From JAGGAG01 sp964638035 (GTDB lineage: Bacteria > Gemmatimonadota > Gemmatimonadetes > Gemmatimonadales > GWC2-71-9), in the NCBI GenBank assembly GCA_964638035.1, contig CAZWXD010000012.1, positions 31,297 through 95,296 on the forward strand: a DNA stretch of 64,000 nucleotides, in the 5' to 3' direction. The translations under genes and the position numbers were made by a program. Below, in pieces: positions 17,645-28,225 of this stretch (its first letter is position 1; every line of letters begins with the position of its first letter). Below the pieces are notes generated by a model. It worked only from the letters and a program-made list of their open reading frames with translations, had not been told where the DNA came from and made no database searches.

Positions 17645-17911
17645 ATGGATGGGCTGCTGAAGTTCGGCCTCTTCATGCTGATCGTCACCGGCATCCCCGC
17701 CATTGGCGCCGCGATCGTCACGCTGGCCAAGGGGTATGCGCGTCGGGCCGAGGGCGTGTCGCCGGTCGAGGTTGACGAGTTGCGTGCAGAGGTGGCGGCG
17801 ATGCGCACCCTCCCGGAGCGGGTCCAGGAGCTGGAGGAACGGCTGGATTTCGCGGAGCGGATGCTGGCCCAGCAGCGGGCGGCAGAACGCATACCGCCCC
17901 CGGCCTCGTAA
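17645..17911 (+). CDS. PspB-like small membrane protein
   Basis: 88 aa with one N-terminal membrane helix (residues 5-28), a basic turn (KGYARRAEG) and a charged coiled coil (about 42-78: LRAEVAAMRTLPERVQELEERLDFAERML). The helix-plus-coil arrangement and the ERVQELEERLD segment resemble phage-shock protein B, which works in membrane-stress sensing. PspA and PspC are not nearby. It starts 4 bp after the kinase stop codon and is likely co-transcribed with it; its stop TAA sits in the loop of the hairpin. Confidence 0.7.
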   Translation: MDGLLKFGLFMLIVTGIPAIGAAIVTLAKGYARRAEGVSPVEVDELRAEVAAMRTLPERVQELEERLDFAERMLAQQRAAERIPPPAS

Positions 17912-17923
17912 GGCCGGGGGCGG
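17894..17923 (+). terminator. Strong terminator-like hairpin
   Basis: A perfect 12-bp GC stem (17894-17905 with 17912-17923) closes a 6-nt loop TCGTAA that contains the stop codon of the PspB-like gene. It lacks a T-run on either strand, so termination may need Rho, or the hairpin may act mainly to protect 3' ends. It lies between convergent genes and could serve both. Confidence 0.65.
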
Positions 17924-17955
17924 CGTGTGGTCGCTCGCTTCGTGAAGGGAGCAGC

Positions 17956-18630
17956 CTAGAAGCGGATCACCGTACCGATGGAGACTTCACCCTGGCCCAC
18001 GGTCGAGGTGCCCTGGCCAGCCGCACAGAATCCCCACCAATCACACCAGATCACCACCTGCCCGTTGGGCACGAAGCCCCACCACCCGCGAAGGTGCGCG
18101 CGGAGGCCGACCTTTTCGGCGCGGCCGAACATGTACTGCGCCCCGCCCTCCAGCGACATGGAGAACTGGGTGTTCGTGCCGACCTGTTCCTTGGGGTCGT
18201 ACACGACGAGGCCCAACCCGCCGCCAATGTAAGGCTGGACCTTGGCATGCCCGAAGAGCTGCCGGCCGCCCACATGGATATAGTTGATGGCGAAGTCCTG
18301 CTTCTGCGATGCGGTATTGGTTCCGGTTGGGTAGAAGGCCGCCTTGGTGTCCTGCCTGAGGTAGGTGCCGGTGACCCAGGAAGACCCGCCCGGACTCCAG
18401 CCCAGTTCGACGCCCCAGCCCATGGAGTCATCGGCCCGGATGCTGCCATCGGGCACGCCGGAGATCCCGGACGTGGGGAAGCCGCCACCCCAGACGTAGC
18501 CGAGGAACGGCGTCACCTGGAAGTACGGGCCGCCGAAAGTGCCGGTGGTGCGCGCTCCCTGCGCATGAGCCATGGCCGGCATGGCCAGGAGCAGCGCTGC
18601 CGCTGCGGTGCGAACAAGGGCACGGTGCAT
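17956..18630 (-). CDS. Outer-membrane beta-barrel protein
   Basis: 224 aa from ATG 18630 with a signal peptide (LVRTAAAALLLAMPAMAHAQG). The mature part alternates hydrophobic and polar residues in about eight strands (FQVTPFLGYVWGGG, WGVELGWSPGGSSWVTGTYLRQD, YIGGGLGLVVYD, FSMSLEGGAQYMFG) and ends in VSIGTVIRF, an aromatic C-terminal residue as needed for BamA insertion. It looks like the OmpW/OmpX-size small porin-like barrels. The longer frame to 19062 is a shadow of fbaB. It is divergent from fbaB; no specific ligand can be inferred. Confidence 0.78.
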   Translation of the reverse strand: MHRALVRTAAAALLLAMPAMAHAQGARTTGTFGGPYFQVTPFLGYVWGGGFPTSGISGVPDGSIRADDSMGWGVELGWSPGGSSWVTGTYLRQDTKAAFYPTGTNTASQKQDFAINYIHVGGRQLFGHAKVQPYIGGGLGLVVYDPKEQVGTNTQFSMSLEGGAQYMFGRAEKVGLRAHLRGWWGFVPNGQVVIWCDWWGFCAAGQGTSTVGQGEVSIGTVIRF

Positions 18631-18819
18631 GATAAAGATGACTCCTGAAGGTGGATTAGGGCCCGAAACCGGGGTTGAAAATGCAGGGGACGACATGGTT
18701 TTGTCGAGTTGCACCGGGCGGTGGCGTCCCGGGCGCGTCGGGCGTAGGATAAACCCGTTGTGGGCCATCCGGGCCACCCACCTTCTCCGGGGGCAACACG
18801 CCCCGCCAGAAAGGACATA

Positions 18820-19883
<1,064 letters not shown>

Positions 19884-19887
<4 letters not shown>

Positions 19888-20906
19888 TCCCGGAGCCGGA
19901 GGCACCGGCTGCGCCGGTGCCCCCGGCCGTCAGGGTCTTCACGCCGCAACTCCGGATCCTGCTCGCCGGAGCCTGCCTCGTCGTCATCATTGCCGGGCTT
20001 CGGGCGGCGGCCCCGGTGCTCAATGTCTTCCTGCTGGCCCTGGTGATTGCCCAGAGCCTCTCGCCCCTCGCGGATATCCTGGCACGGCGCGGACTGAAGC
20101 CTGTCTGGGCTGCGCTCATCAGCGTGGTGCTGGTCCTGGTCGTTGGCGTGACCGTGATCGGGCTCCTCGGCACGTCGCTTTCCCGCCTGGTGGCGCAGCT
20201 CCCGCATTACGAGGCTGGACTGGTCGGGCTCCGGGACCGCGGGATCGCCCTCCTGCAGCGGTTCAATATCGACGCCGGGCAGGTCTTCTCCTCTGATGTC
20301 CTGAGCCCGGGGCGCATCGTGGGCCTCGCGACGGCCTTTGTGCAGGGCCTGGCGGGGACGATGGGCCACGCCCTGCTGATCCTCCTGCTCGTCGCCTTCA
20401 TGATGATCGACCTGGCGCTGCTGCGAGGCGCCCGCGACGAGCACCACCCGGGGCTCCACTGGATGCGCGAGGCTGAGCACTTCGGGGGCGACATCCGGAG
20501 CTATGTGCGCATCACCGGGATCGTCGGCCTCATCGCTGCCACGGCCAACCTGGTGGTGCTCGAGGCGCTCCGGGTGGACTTCGCCATCACGTGGGCCGCG
20601 TTCAGCTTCTTCCTGAGCTTCGTGCCGGTGGTGGGGTTCTTCATGGCGTTGCTCCCGCCGGCGTGCATTGCCCTGCTGGAGCATGGCCCTGCCCGTGCCA
20701 TGATGGTGGTGGGCGGGTACCTCATCATCAACTTCGTGGTGGACAACATCATCAAGCCGCGCTTCATGCAGGAAGGCTTCGAGATATCCATCCTCGAGGT
20801 GTTCTTCTCGCTGCTCTTCTGGGGCTGGGTGCTGGGGCCGGTGGGGACGATCCTGGCCGTGCCCCTCACCCTGACGGTTCGCCGGGTCCGGGAGCGGTTC
20901 GCGTGA
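19884..20906 (+). CDS. AI-2E family transporter (PerM/TqsA-like)
   Basis: 340 aa from ATG 19884, overlapping fbaB by ATGA. About seven or eight membrane helices: LLAGACLVVIIAGLRAAAPVLNVFLLALVIA, ALISVVLVLVVGVTVIGLL, LLILLLVAFMMIDLALL, then FSFFLSFVPVVGFFMALLPP and the family's final LIINFVVDNIIKPRFMQEG ... LFWGWVLGPVGTILAVPL block. The VDNxxxPR motif is diagnostic. Members export AI-2 or act as cation/proton antiporters; the substrate here is unknown. The 3' end overlaps the convergent TPR gene by 41 bp. Confidence 0.88.
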
Positions 20907-21786
20907 TCGCCGCCCACTCCGCTTCGTAGCGTTCCCGCAGGCGTGATGCCCCCAGCCGCTGGAAGCCCGCAAGGGCCTGGTCGCGGCGCCGGGCAGCCGG
21001 GTCGGCCTGTCCGAGTTGCCGGAGTGCCAGGCTCGCCAGCGCGGCCAGTTCCGCCTCGACCAGTCGTGACCCCAGGTCGGCGGCCCGATCGGCCGCCTGG
21101 CTGGCGGTTGCCACGGCCTCATCCAGTCGTCGCTCGCTGAGGCAGAGGCGCGCATCCAGCCGCGCAGCCTCGAGCACGCCAACTGCATCATCAACCTCGA
21201 CCATCAGGGCGCGACCCCGCTCGATCCCGCGACGCGCCACACCCAGGTTGCCCGCCCCCAGGTCCAGCTCTGCCCGGCCCAGCACCGTCAGGGCGAGCAA
21301 CTGCCGGTCGCCCGCCACTTCAGCATGGTGGAGGGCCTGCTCGCTGGCGGCCTCGGCGTCGGTTGGTGCGTCGATCGCGCGGAAGACCAGGGACAGGTTG
21401 TGGCAGGTCTCCCCGGCGCCGCGGCGGTCGCCCAGGGCCTGATAGTCGAGGAGGGCCGCCCGGTAGAGGCTCAGGGCCTCGAGCGGAGCACCCTGGAGGT
21501 CGGCAACCGACGCGAGGTTGTTCCGGGCACGCGCCACCACCAGGCGATCACCCTGCCGGCCTGCCAGGGCGAGGGCAGCCTCGAAGTGCTCCCGCGCCCG
21601 GTCGAGCGCGCCGGACTCGAACGCCACGGCCCCCAGGAGGTTGAGGGCACGCATCCGTCCGTCCGCGTCGCCACGCTTCCCGAACGACTCGGCGGCGCGC
21701 GCGCCCGCGTCCGCCGCCAGGCGAATATCCCCTCGCCTGAGCGCGCTGGTGGCGGACTGCAGCAGGGCGGACGCCGATCCGGTCAC
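20866..21786 (-). CDS. TPR-repeat protein
   Basis: 306 aa from GTG 21786. It consists almost wholly of degenerate tetratricopeptide helices (GDIRLAADAGARAAESFGKRGD, GALDRAREHFEAALALAGRQGD, ERRLDEAVATASQAADRA and others). There is no signal peptide or membrane segment. It is the last gene of a four-gene minus-strand operon (lipoprotein 24612, sigma-54 activator 23784, lipoprotein 22427, this gene), with spacers of 15, 28 and 8 bp. A scaffold role for that system is possible. Confidence 0.8.
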   Translation of the reverse strand: MTGSASALLQSATSALRRGDIRLAADAGARAAESFGKRGDADGRMRALNLLGAVAFESGALDRAREHFEAALALAGRQGDRLVVARARNNLASVADLQGAPLEALSLYRAALLDYQALGDRRGAGETCHNLSLVFRAIDAPTDAEAASEQALHHAEVAGDRQLLALTVLGRAELDLGAGNLGVARRGIERGRALMVEVDDAVGVLEAARLDARLCLSERRLDEAVATASQAADRAADLGSRLVEAELAALASLALRQLGQADPAARRRDQALAGFQRLGASRLRERYEAEWAAITRTAPGPGEPSG

Positions 21787-21794
21787 TGGTGCGC

Positions 21795-22427
21795 TCAGTA
21801 CGCGATGGCGTAGCGGCTGAAGCCGTCGAGGTCAGCCTCGAGGTCGTCGAAGTCACCCCGGAGGGTGCCCAGCCGGACAAACGGGTCGCCCACGCGTGCC
21901 TGCCTCCAGATGCCGAGGCGAAGCTCGATGTCCTCGTCCTCCTCATCGTGCTCACCATCGTCATTGAAGTCGTCATCGGCCTCGGCATACCGGATCCTCA
22001 GGCGGGCCGGGTCGTCCGCGGAGAACTGGAGCCCCGACGGCGCGAACTCAAACAGCATGAGGGCCGGATCCACCACCTTGATCGTGATGAGCACCGAGTC
22101 GCCTTCCGTGAACGGCGTGCCGTCCGGATAGCGATCCAGCGACTCATCCTCCAGCTCGAGCGCCAGGAACTCCTCCCCACGCCCCCCGCCCTCGGCCTGG
22201 AAGAAGATTCCCGCCTCGGCCTGCGTACCACGGAACGCCCAGAACGACACACTGTCGGCCTCGAGTGGAGGGGCATCCGGGCGAAGGCGCACCACCTGGA
22301 GTTCATCGGCCGGTCGCTCGGTGCCGGGTTGATCGGGTGGTGGCGCGGTGCTGTCGGAGGTGCATGAAGCGACCAGCGCCAATGCGATGACGCCGAGCCA
22401 TGGGAGCGGGGAACGGTTGCGGGGCAT
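21795..22427 (-). CDS. Acidic lipoprotein
   Basis: 210 aa from ATG 22427, with signal peptide and lipobox (LALVASC). The mature part is strongly acidic, with a long Asp/Glu run near 165-180 (EADDDFNDDGEHDEEDEDIELR), and contains LRIRYAEADDDFNDDGEHDE, i.e. DDGxxDEED as in Ca-binding loops. It ends in FDDLEADLDGFSRYAIAY. I recognise no named family. It lies 28 bp after the sigma-54 activator stop and probably acts at the cell surface with the other lipoprotein of the operon (23800-24612). Confidence 0.78.
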   Translation of the reverse strand: MPRNRSPLPWLGVIALALVASCTSDSTAPPPDQPGTERPADELQVVRLRPDAPPLEADSVSFWAFRGTQAEAGIFFQAEGGGRGEEFLALELEDESLDRYPDGTPFTEGDSVLITIKVVDPALMLFEFAPSGLQFSADDPARLRIRYAEADDDFNDDGEHDEEDEDIELRLGIWRQARVGDPFVRLGTLRGDFDDLEADLDGFSRYAIAY

Positions 22428-22455
22428 GGGGGATTCCCTCCGGCAGGAGCCGGTG

Positions 22456-23784
<1,329 letters not shown>

Positions 23785-23799
23785 CCGGTGGCCGCAGGG

Positions 23800-24612
23800 T
23801 CAGTCGTCGTCGCTGTCGTCGCAGCCGTCATGGTCCTCGTCCTCGAACGCCCGAATGGATGCCCTGATGTTGCGATCCACCGCATCTTCCCACTGGCCCC
23901 CGTCGTTGGCGAGTGCCGGGTCCACCAGCGAACCGTTCACGCGGAACCACGTCGAGAGGTCGACGAAGAGCGTGAGCTCGGTGCCGGATCCCTCCGTCAC
24001 GTCGAGTGGCGGGTTGAAGTCCGCTTCCTGCTCGCTGCTGGCGTCGCCGGTATACACGAACGGGGTTCCGTTCCAGGTGCCGACCACGCGCACGCTCCGG
24101 CCCCGGTACTCGGGATGTGCCGCCAGGAAGCCCGCATCGCTCTCGCCGGGCTTGTGCACCTTGAAGTCCACCTCATGGTAGGTGCCGGCCGGCACCTCGA
24201 GCGTGAACTGCCGGGCTGCGCCCGAGCCCAGGGGGAGGTCAAGCAGGTAGGGCCCGACGTGCACCTCATCGCAATCATCGCTGTCATCGTCGTCGGATGC
24301 ATGGGCGACCCCCTGCGCGCCCTGTCCCGACCGGATGTCGTCCTGGTCGTCATCGTCCGGGCACGTCACGCTGTTCTCGACCAGCTCCAGCTCGATCTCG
24401 CGAATGACGAGTTGCGCGGTGTCGATCACCAGCACGTTCGTCCCGTCAGTCAGCGTATCGGGTGCCCCCGAGAGGAGCAGGTTCGAGCCGGGGACGGCAC
24501 GCGTAGCCACGCTGAACGCGACGGTGGCCGTGTTGGCCGGGCCCGACTGGTCACTGTTGCAGGCCGCAGCCAGGACTGCGATGGATACGGCGCCAAGGAC
24601 GGGAGCACGCAT
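23800..24612 (-). CDS. Acidic lipoprotein with Asp-rich clusters
   Basis: 270 aa with lipobox (VLAAAC). It has beta-rich blocks (TATVAFSVATRAVPGSNLLL, VLVIDTAQLVIREIELELVE), two aspartate clusters (CPDDDDQDDI, ASDDDDSDDCDE) and a C-terminal DEDHDGCDDSDDD tail. The order 'TAQLVIREIELELVE ... LDLPLGSGAARQFTLEVPAGTYHEVDFKV' in pieces is like DUF4382-type domains that bind at surfaces. First gene of the four-gene operon; AT-rich spacer upstream. Calcium or metal binding by the Asp clusters is an inference. Confidence 0.78.
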   Translation of the reverse strand: MRAPVLGAVSIAVLAAACNSDQSGPANTATVAFSVATRAVPGSNLLLSGAPDTLTDGTNVLVIDTAQLVIREIELELVENSVTCPDDDDQDDIRSGQGAQGVAHASDDDDSDDCDEVHVGPYLLDLPLGSGAARQFTLEVPAGTYHEVDFKVHKPGESDAGFLAAHPEYRGRSVRVVGTWNGTPFVYTGDASSEQEADFNPPLDVTEGSGTELTLFVDLSTWFRVNGSLVDPALANDGGQWEDAVDRNIRASIRAFEDEDHDGCDDSDDD

Positions 24613-24709
24613 TGGTACCTCTATGAGTGGCAGGTGCGATCAAGGTGGCGGCAAGTGCCGCCGGGTGACCCACCCCGCCTTGCAGGCGCTGTTCCGACCG
24701 CATGACCAC

Positions 24710-24737
24710 TTGTTAAGTGATGATAGCTCACTAGGTT
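24710..24737 (+). promoter_or_regulatory. Candidate sigma-70 promoter for the peptide-binding lipoprotein
   Basis: TTGTTA at 24710-24715 and TAGGTT at 24732-24737 are spaced 16 bp, in the only AT-rich island of this divergent spacer, 80 bp before ATG 24817. The -35 box overlaps the inverted repeat CACTT-GTT-AAGTG (24707-24719), which might be an operator. No sigma-54 (-24/-12) element was found for the divergent operon. Confidence 0.35.
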
Positions 24738-24816
24738 ACGGGCAAGCTACGCCGACACCGATCCCTGGCAGGCTGTAACGTTCTGTTCCATGTGCATCAT
24801 GGCGAGGCAGGTACCG

Positions 24817-26403
24817 ATGCGCCAGTGGTGGCTGGCAACCATGGTCCTCATTTGGTCGGGCTGCCGGGCGGCACCCTCGACGGCGTGCGTGGACTGCGGC
24901 TCGATCACGATCGTGGCGATCCGTGAGCCGTCGTCCGTCTTCCCGCCCCTGGTGGGAGAGACGGTAGGCCGCGACATCGGTGATCGCATCTACCAGCGAC
25001 TCGCGGTGCTCCGGCCTGGCGGTGCCACCATTGATCCTGCCGCCTTCCGCCCGGAGCTCGCGACGCGATGGGAGCGGGTGGATTCGCTCACCTGGCGCTT
25101 CCACCTGGCGAAGGCAGCGTGGCACGATGGGCAGCCGGTCACGGCTCGCGACGTGGTCTTCTCCTTCGGCGCGTTTACCGACACTGCCCTGGTCGGCAGC
25201 ATGGCTGGCCTGCGCGGCGTGGAGGCCAGGGCGGAAGATGACTCCACCGTGCTGGTGCGGTTCCCCGTGCCCTCTGCCGAGCAACTCTACGACGCGACCT
25301 GGCACGTGCGGATCCTGCCGCAGCACACCTGGGCAGACCTTCCGCCCGCAGAGTGGGCGCACGACACGTCGATCGCCCGATTGGTTGGCAGCGGCCCGTA
25401 CCGGATCGAGGCGTGGCGGCGGGGACAGTCGCTCGTCCTGCGGGCGGACACGACCCGCGTCGCGGCGCCCCATCCCACCAGGCTGGTGTGGCGCTTCGTG
25501 CCCGACCCGGACCAGGCGCTCAACCTCATGCTCGCCGGCCAGGGAGACCTGCTCGAGCACGCCGGAGGCCCGGCGGCAGTGGCTCGCGTGCAAGGGGACA
25601 GTTCGCTCCGGCTCGTGCGGTACCCGTCAGCGGTCTACGGGTTCGCAGCCTTTCGCGTTCGCGAGCGGGGCGGGCGTGCTACCCCCTTTGGCGACCGGCG
25701 CGTCCGGCAAGCGCTCACGGACGCCGTGGACCGCGTCGCACTGGCGCATGCCATCCTGGGTCCCGGGACGAGCGTGCCGTCGGGGCCGGTATCCCGCCTC
25801 GCCTGGATCGCGGTGGACCGGGTGCAGGCGCTCGCACCGGATTCTGCCGGGGCCGCTGCCCTCCTGGACCAGGCCGGTTGGAAGCGCGATGGCGCCGGCG
25901 TGCGTCGCCGTGAGGGCATCCCCCTCGCGTTCGGGATCCTGGTCCCGGGCACGAGTTCCAGTCGCCGGCTTGCGGCCCAGGTGCTGCAGGAAACGTGGCG
26001 GGGTCTCGGGGTGGATGCCCAGGTGGATGCGGTGGACTTCCCCATCTTCCAGCAGCGGCTCATCCAGGGAAAGTTCGACGTGTACGTTGGCGCCTACCTT
26101 GATGAGCCGAGCCCACGAGGCCTCATCGAGCAGTGGACGCGCGCCGGCTTCGCCGCGCTGAACTACGGACAGTACGCCAATCGCCATGTCGACTCGCTGA
26201 TGCACGAGGCAGCGCGGACGCCGGTGCCTCCGCTGGCACGGTCGCTCTGGCGCGAGGCGCTCGATTCCCTCGATGCCGACCCGCCGGCGATCTTTCTCTA
26301 CGCGCCGGAGCACATGGCGGTCCTGTCGCAGCGACTGGAGGGAGTCGCGATCAACCCCTGGAGTTGGCTTGACGGCGTGGAGGGGTGGGTCATCAGGCGG
26401 TGA
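24817..26403 (+). CDS. ABC-type peptide/nickel-like substrate-binding lipoprotein (SBP_bac_5)
   Basis: About 528 aa. ATG 24817 is chosen over 24790 and 24799 because GAGGCAGG precedes it and it gives a compact signal peptide, MRQWWLATMVLIWSGC, ending in a lipobox. The body follows family 5 periplasmic binding proteins: GRDIGDRIYQRL, LTWRFHLAKAAWHDGQPVTARDVVFSF, VGSGPYRIEAWRRG, ALNLMLAGQGDLLE, VRQALTDAVDRVALA and FDVYVGAYLDEPSPRG. It would capture oligopeptides or similar ligands outside the inner membrane. No permease or ATPase genes are adjacent, so it may share a transporter elsewhere. Confidence 0.88.
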   Translation: MRQWWLATMVLIWSGCRAAPSTACVDCGSITIVAIREPSSVFPPLVGETVGRDIGDRIYQRLAVLRPGGATIDPAAFRPELATRWERVDSLTWRFHLAKAAWHDGQPVTARDVVFSFGAFTDTALVGSMAGLRGVEARAEDDSTVLVRFPVPSAEQLYDATWHVRILPQHTWADLPPAEWAHDTSIARLVGSGPYRIEAWRRGQSLVLRADTTRVAAPHPTRLVWRFVPDPDQALNLMLAGQGDLLEHAGGPAAVARVQGDSSLRLVRYPSAVYGFAAFRVRERGGRATPFGDRRVRQALTDAVDRVALAHAILGPGTSVPSGPVSRLAWIAVDRVQALAPDSAGAAALLDQAGWKRDGAGVRRREGIPLAFGILVPGTSSSRRLAAQVLQETWRGLGVDAQVDAVDFPIFQQRLIQGKFDVYVGAYLDEPSPRGLIEQWTRAGFAALNYGQYANRHVDSLMHEAARTPVPPLARSLWREALDSLDADPPAIFLYAPEHMAVLSQRLEGVAINPWSWLDGVEGWVIRR

Positions 26404-26447
26404 TTCCCGGCTCCCGCTCGGCACGAAGCGGGCGGCACCGCAGGCCT

Positions 26448-26467
26448 GAGTGCAATAACTTGCACTC
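26448..26467. promoter_or_regulatory. Perfect 8-bp inverted repeat GAGTGCAA-TAAC-TTGCACTC
   Basis: GAGTGCAA (26448-26455) and TTGCACTC (26460-26467) pair perfectly across TAAC in the 154-bp spacer between the peptide-binding lipoprotein and the next gene. There is no T-run, so it is more like an operator than a terminator. No clear promoter could be placed with it. Confidence 0.45.
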
Positions 26468-26557
26468 CGATCCAGAACGGCTTTTGCTGATATGGGCTTA
26501 GGTCCGGCCAGGACGCCGATCGGGAGGTGTCGGCCGGGGTAATCTGCGAGGAGGCTT

Positions 26558-28075
26558 GTGATGTTCGTGGCCCTGAAGCGACTCCGTCTGCCTGCGGTTG
26601 CCCTGGCCCTGACCGCCGTCCTGGGGGCGTGCGATGAGCCGACCGAGATCCCGCCTCCCAGCGGCGGGACCGGCGGCGGGGGTGGCAGTCTCACCATCAC
26701 GGCGACCTCCCCAACGAACGGGGCAACCACGGCGGAGTTCAGTTCACCGGTGACCGCGACGCCGAGCATCGCGCTGCGCGCATCGAGTGCCACGGTCACG
26801 AGCGTGGTGCTCGCGCTGGAGCCGGCGGGAACGGACGTACCGCGCTCCATCCTCGTCTCCAACAACGGGATGCTGCTGGAGATGTCGGCGGCGCTGGTCC
26901 CGGCCACGACCTACCGCGGCACGCTGGCGAGCAGCCTGCAGGCCACCACCGGCGCCATGCTCGGCACGCCCTACACCTGGACCTTCACGACCCGGCCCTT
27001 CCAGACCTTTGCCCTCGCCGCCACGAGCGCCCGCTACGCGGGGGACCTGGGCCTGGCGCGCGACAACACCGGGGGGCTGCACGCGGTGTACGCCGATTCG
27101 CTGGCGGGCGACCTCTTCTACGTGACCTGCCCGTCCAACTGTGCTGCCGCCGCTTCCTGGCGGCTGGTGGCGCTCGATACCCTGGGCAACATCGGCTCCT
27201 CCAGCTCGATTGCCGTGGGCAGCGACAACCGGGTGCACATCACCTACCGGGACGACCACCAGACGCTGCCGCGGCTGCGCTACGCCACCTGCCTGGCCCC
27301 CTGTGCCGACCTCACCAGCTTCCGTTTCGCCACCATCGACCAGACGAGCCTCGGCGTGGGGATCCATCCGTCCATCATCGTGGGCCAGGACGGTTCGGTC
27401 AACATCACCTACTATGACTTCGTCTCGGCCTTCCTGCGCTATGCCGAGTGCGATGCGGCCGATTGTGCCCTGGACTCGAACTGGAGTGTCGGGACGATCG
27501 ACAATGGGCCGTTCGTGGGCGAAACGAGCTCGCTGGTGGTGAACCAGGCCGGGCTCAGGCAGGTGGCCTATTCCGACAGCCTGAACGGGCGGCTCCGCTA
27601 TGCGGTGTGCGCGACGTCGTGCACGGCCGTGAACGCCTGGGTGCTGAGCGAGATTTCATCGGGAGACCGGGGGCAGGAGCCGGCGCTGGCCCAGGGGAGC
27701 AACGGGGCGCTCTTTCTCACCTACTACGCGCGGGCCACCGGCGACCTCATGTACGGGGAGTGCACCACGGCCTGCGAGGTACCAACCAACTGGACGCTGA
27801 CCGCCCTCGCCACCGATGGGCTGGTCGGCCAGGCGAGCCAGATCAGCGTGAACGCACGCAACCGGCGCCAGGTCATCTTCGCGGACGACGGCATCACTGC
27901 ACTGCGCTACGGGACCTGCGTCGGCACCTGCACCCAGTCCAACCGGTGGCGGTTCGGCGAGGTGCAGGCGAACGCCGGTGTGGTGCGCTCGCCGGTCATG
28001 GTGACCCGGCCGGACAACTCCCTCCAGGTGCTGTACGTGGCAGGTGGCGGGGCGGAAGTGAGGTTTGCGGAGTAG
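26558..28075 (+). CDS. Lipoprotein with Ig-like domain and repeated beta-propeller-like blades
   Basis: About 505 aa; GTG 26558 or ATG 26561 (GAGGAGG upstream). Lipobox VLGAC, then a Gly-rich linker and a bacterial Ig-like domain near 42-150 (ITATSPTNGATTAEFSSPVT ... PYTWTFTTRPF). The rest has six or seven blades with Cys pairs (YVTCPSNCAAAASW, YATCLAPCADLTSF, YAECDAADCALDSNW, YAVCATSCTAVNAW, YGECTTACEVPTNW, YGTCVGTCTQSNRW), each followed by a strand and ISVG/SIIVGQDG-type turn. The Cys pairs should form disulfides, so it is an extracellular repeat protein. Ligand unknown; it is followed by the facing repeat arrays. Confidence 0.82.
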   Translation: MMFVALKRLRLPAVALALTAVLGACDEPTEIPPPSGGTGGGGGSLTITATSPTNGATTAEFSSPVTATPSIALRASSATVTSVVLALEPAGTDVPRSILVSNNGMLLEMSAALVPATTYRGTLASSLQATTGAMLGTPYTWTFTTRPFQTFALAATSARYAGDLGLARDNTGGLHAVYADSLAGDLFYVTCPSNCAAAASWRLVALDTLGNIGSSSSIAVGSDNRVHITYRDDHQTLPRLRYATCLAPCADLTSFRFATIDQTSLGVGIHPSIIVGQDGSVNITYYDFVSAFLRYAECDAADCALDSNWSVGTIDNGPFVGETSSLVVNQAGLRQVAYSDSLNGRLRYAVCATSCTAVNAWVLSEISSGDRGQEPALAQGSNGALFLTYYARATGDLMYGECTTACEVPTNWTLTALATDGLVGQASQISVNARNRRQVIFADDGITALRYGTCVGTCTQSNRWRFGEVQANAGVVRSPVMVTRPDNSLQVLYVAGGGAEVRFAE

Positions 28076-28086
28076 GACGGGGCGGG

Positions 28087-28126
28087 CGTCAGGGCGTCAG
28101 GGCGTCAGGGCGTCAGGGCGTCAGGG
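28087..28126. repeat. 8-bp repeat array CGTCAGGG x5, site 2 left arm
   Basis: Five exact tandem copies of CGTCAGGG, facing the complementary array at 28177-28224. The two arms could form a stem of about 40 bp enclosing the terminator hairpin at 28134-28157. Confidence 0.92.
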
Positions 28127-28133
28127 AAGCCGA

Positions 28134-28170
28134 AGGGGCGACCAAATGGCCGCCCCTTTCCTTTTCTCCC
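28134..28170 (+). terminator. Intrinsic terminator-like hairpin within the repeat pair
   Basis: AGGGGCG (28134-28140) pairs with CGCCCCT (28151-28157) around ACCAAATGGC, followed on the plus strand by TTCCTTTTC. It should terminate transcripts of the 26558-28075 lipoprotein gene; the minus-strand tail is less U-rich. Confidence 0.6.
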
Positions 28171-28176
28171 GCAGGT

Positions 28177-28224
28177 CCTGACGTCCTGACGTCCTGACGC
28201 CCTGACGCCTTGACGCCCTGACGC
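28177..28224. repeat. 8-bp repeat array CCTGACGY x6, site 2 right arm
   Basis: Six units (CCTGACGT x2, CCTGACGC x2, CTTGACGC, CCTGACGC) in inverted orientation to the left arm, grading into a degenerate unit that holds the TAA stop of the KamA gene (28226-28228, minus strand). Confidence 0.92.
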
Positions 28225-28225
28225 C

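Noticed and set aside
26148..26403. Search for ABC permease genes after the peptide-binding lipoprotein
   Set aside because: The next gene is an unrelated Ig-like lipoprotein; no permease is in the window.
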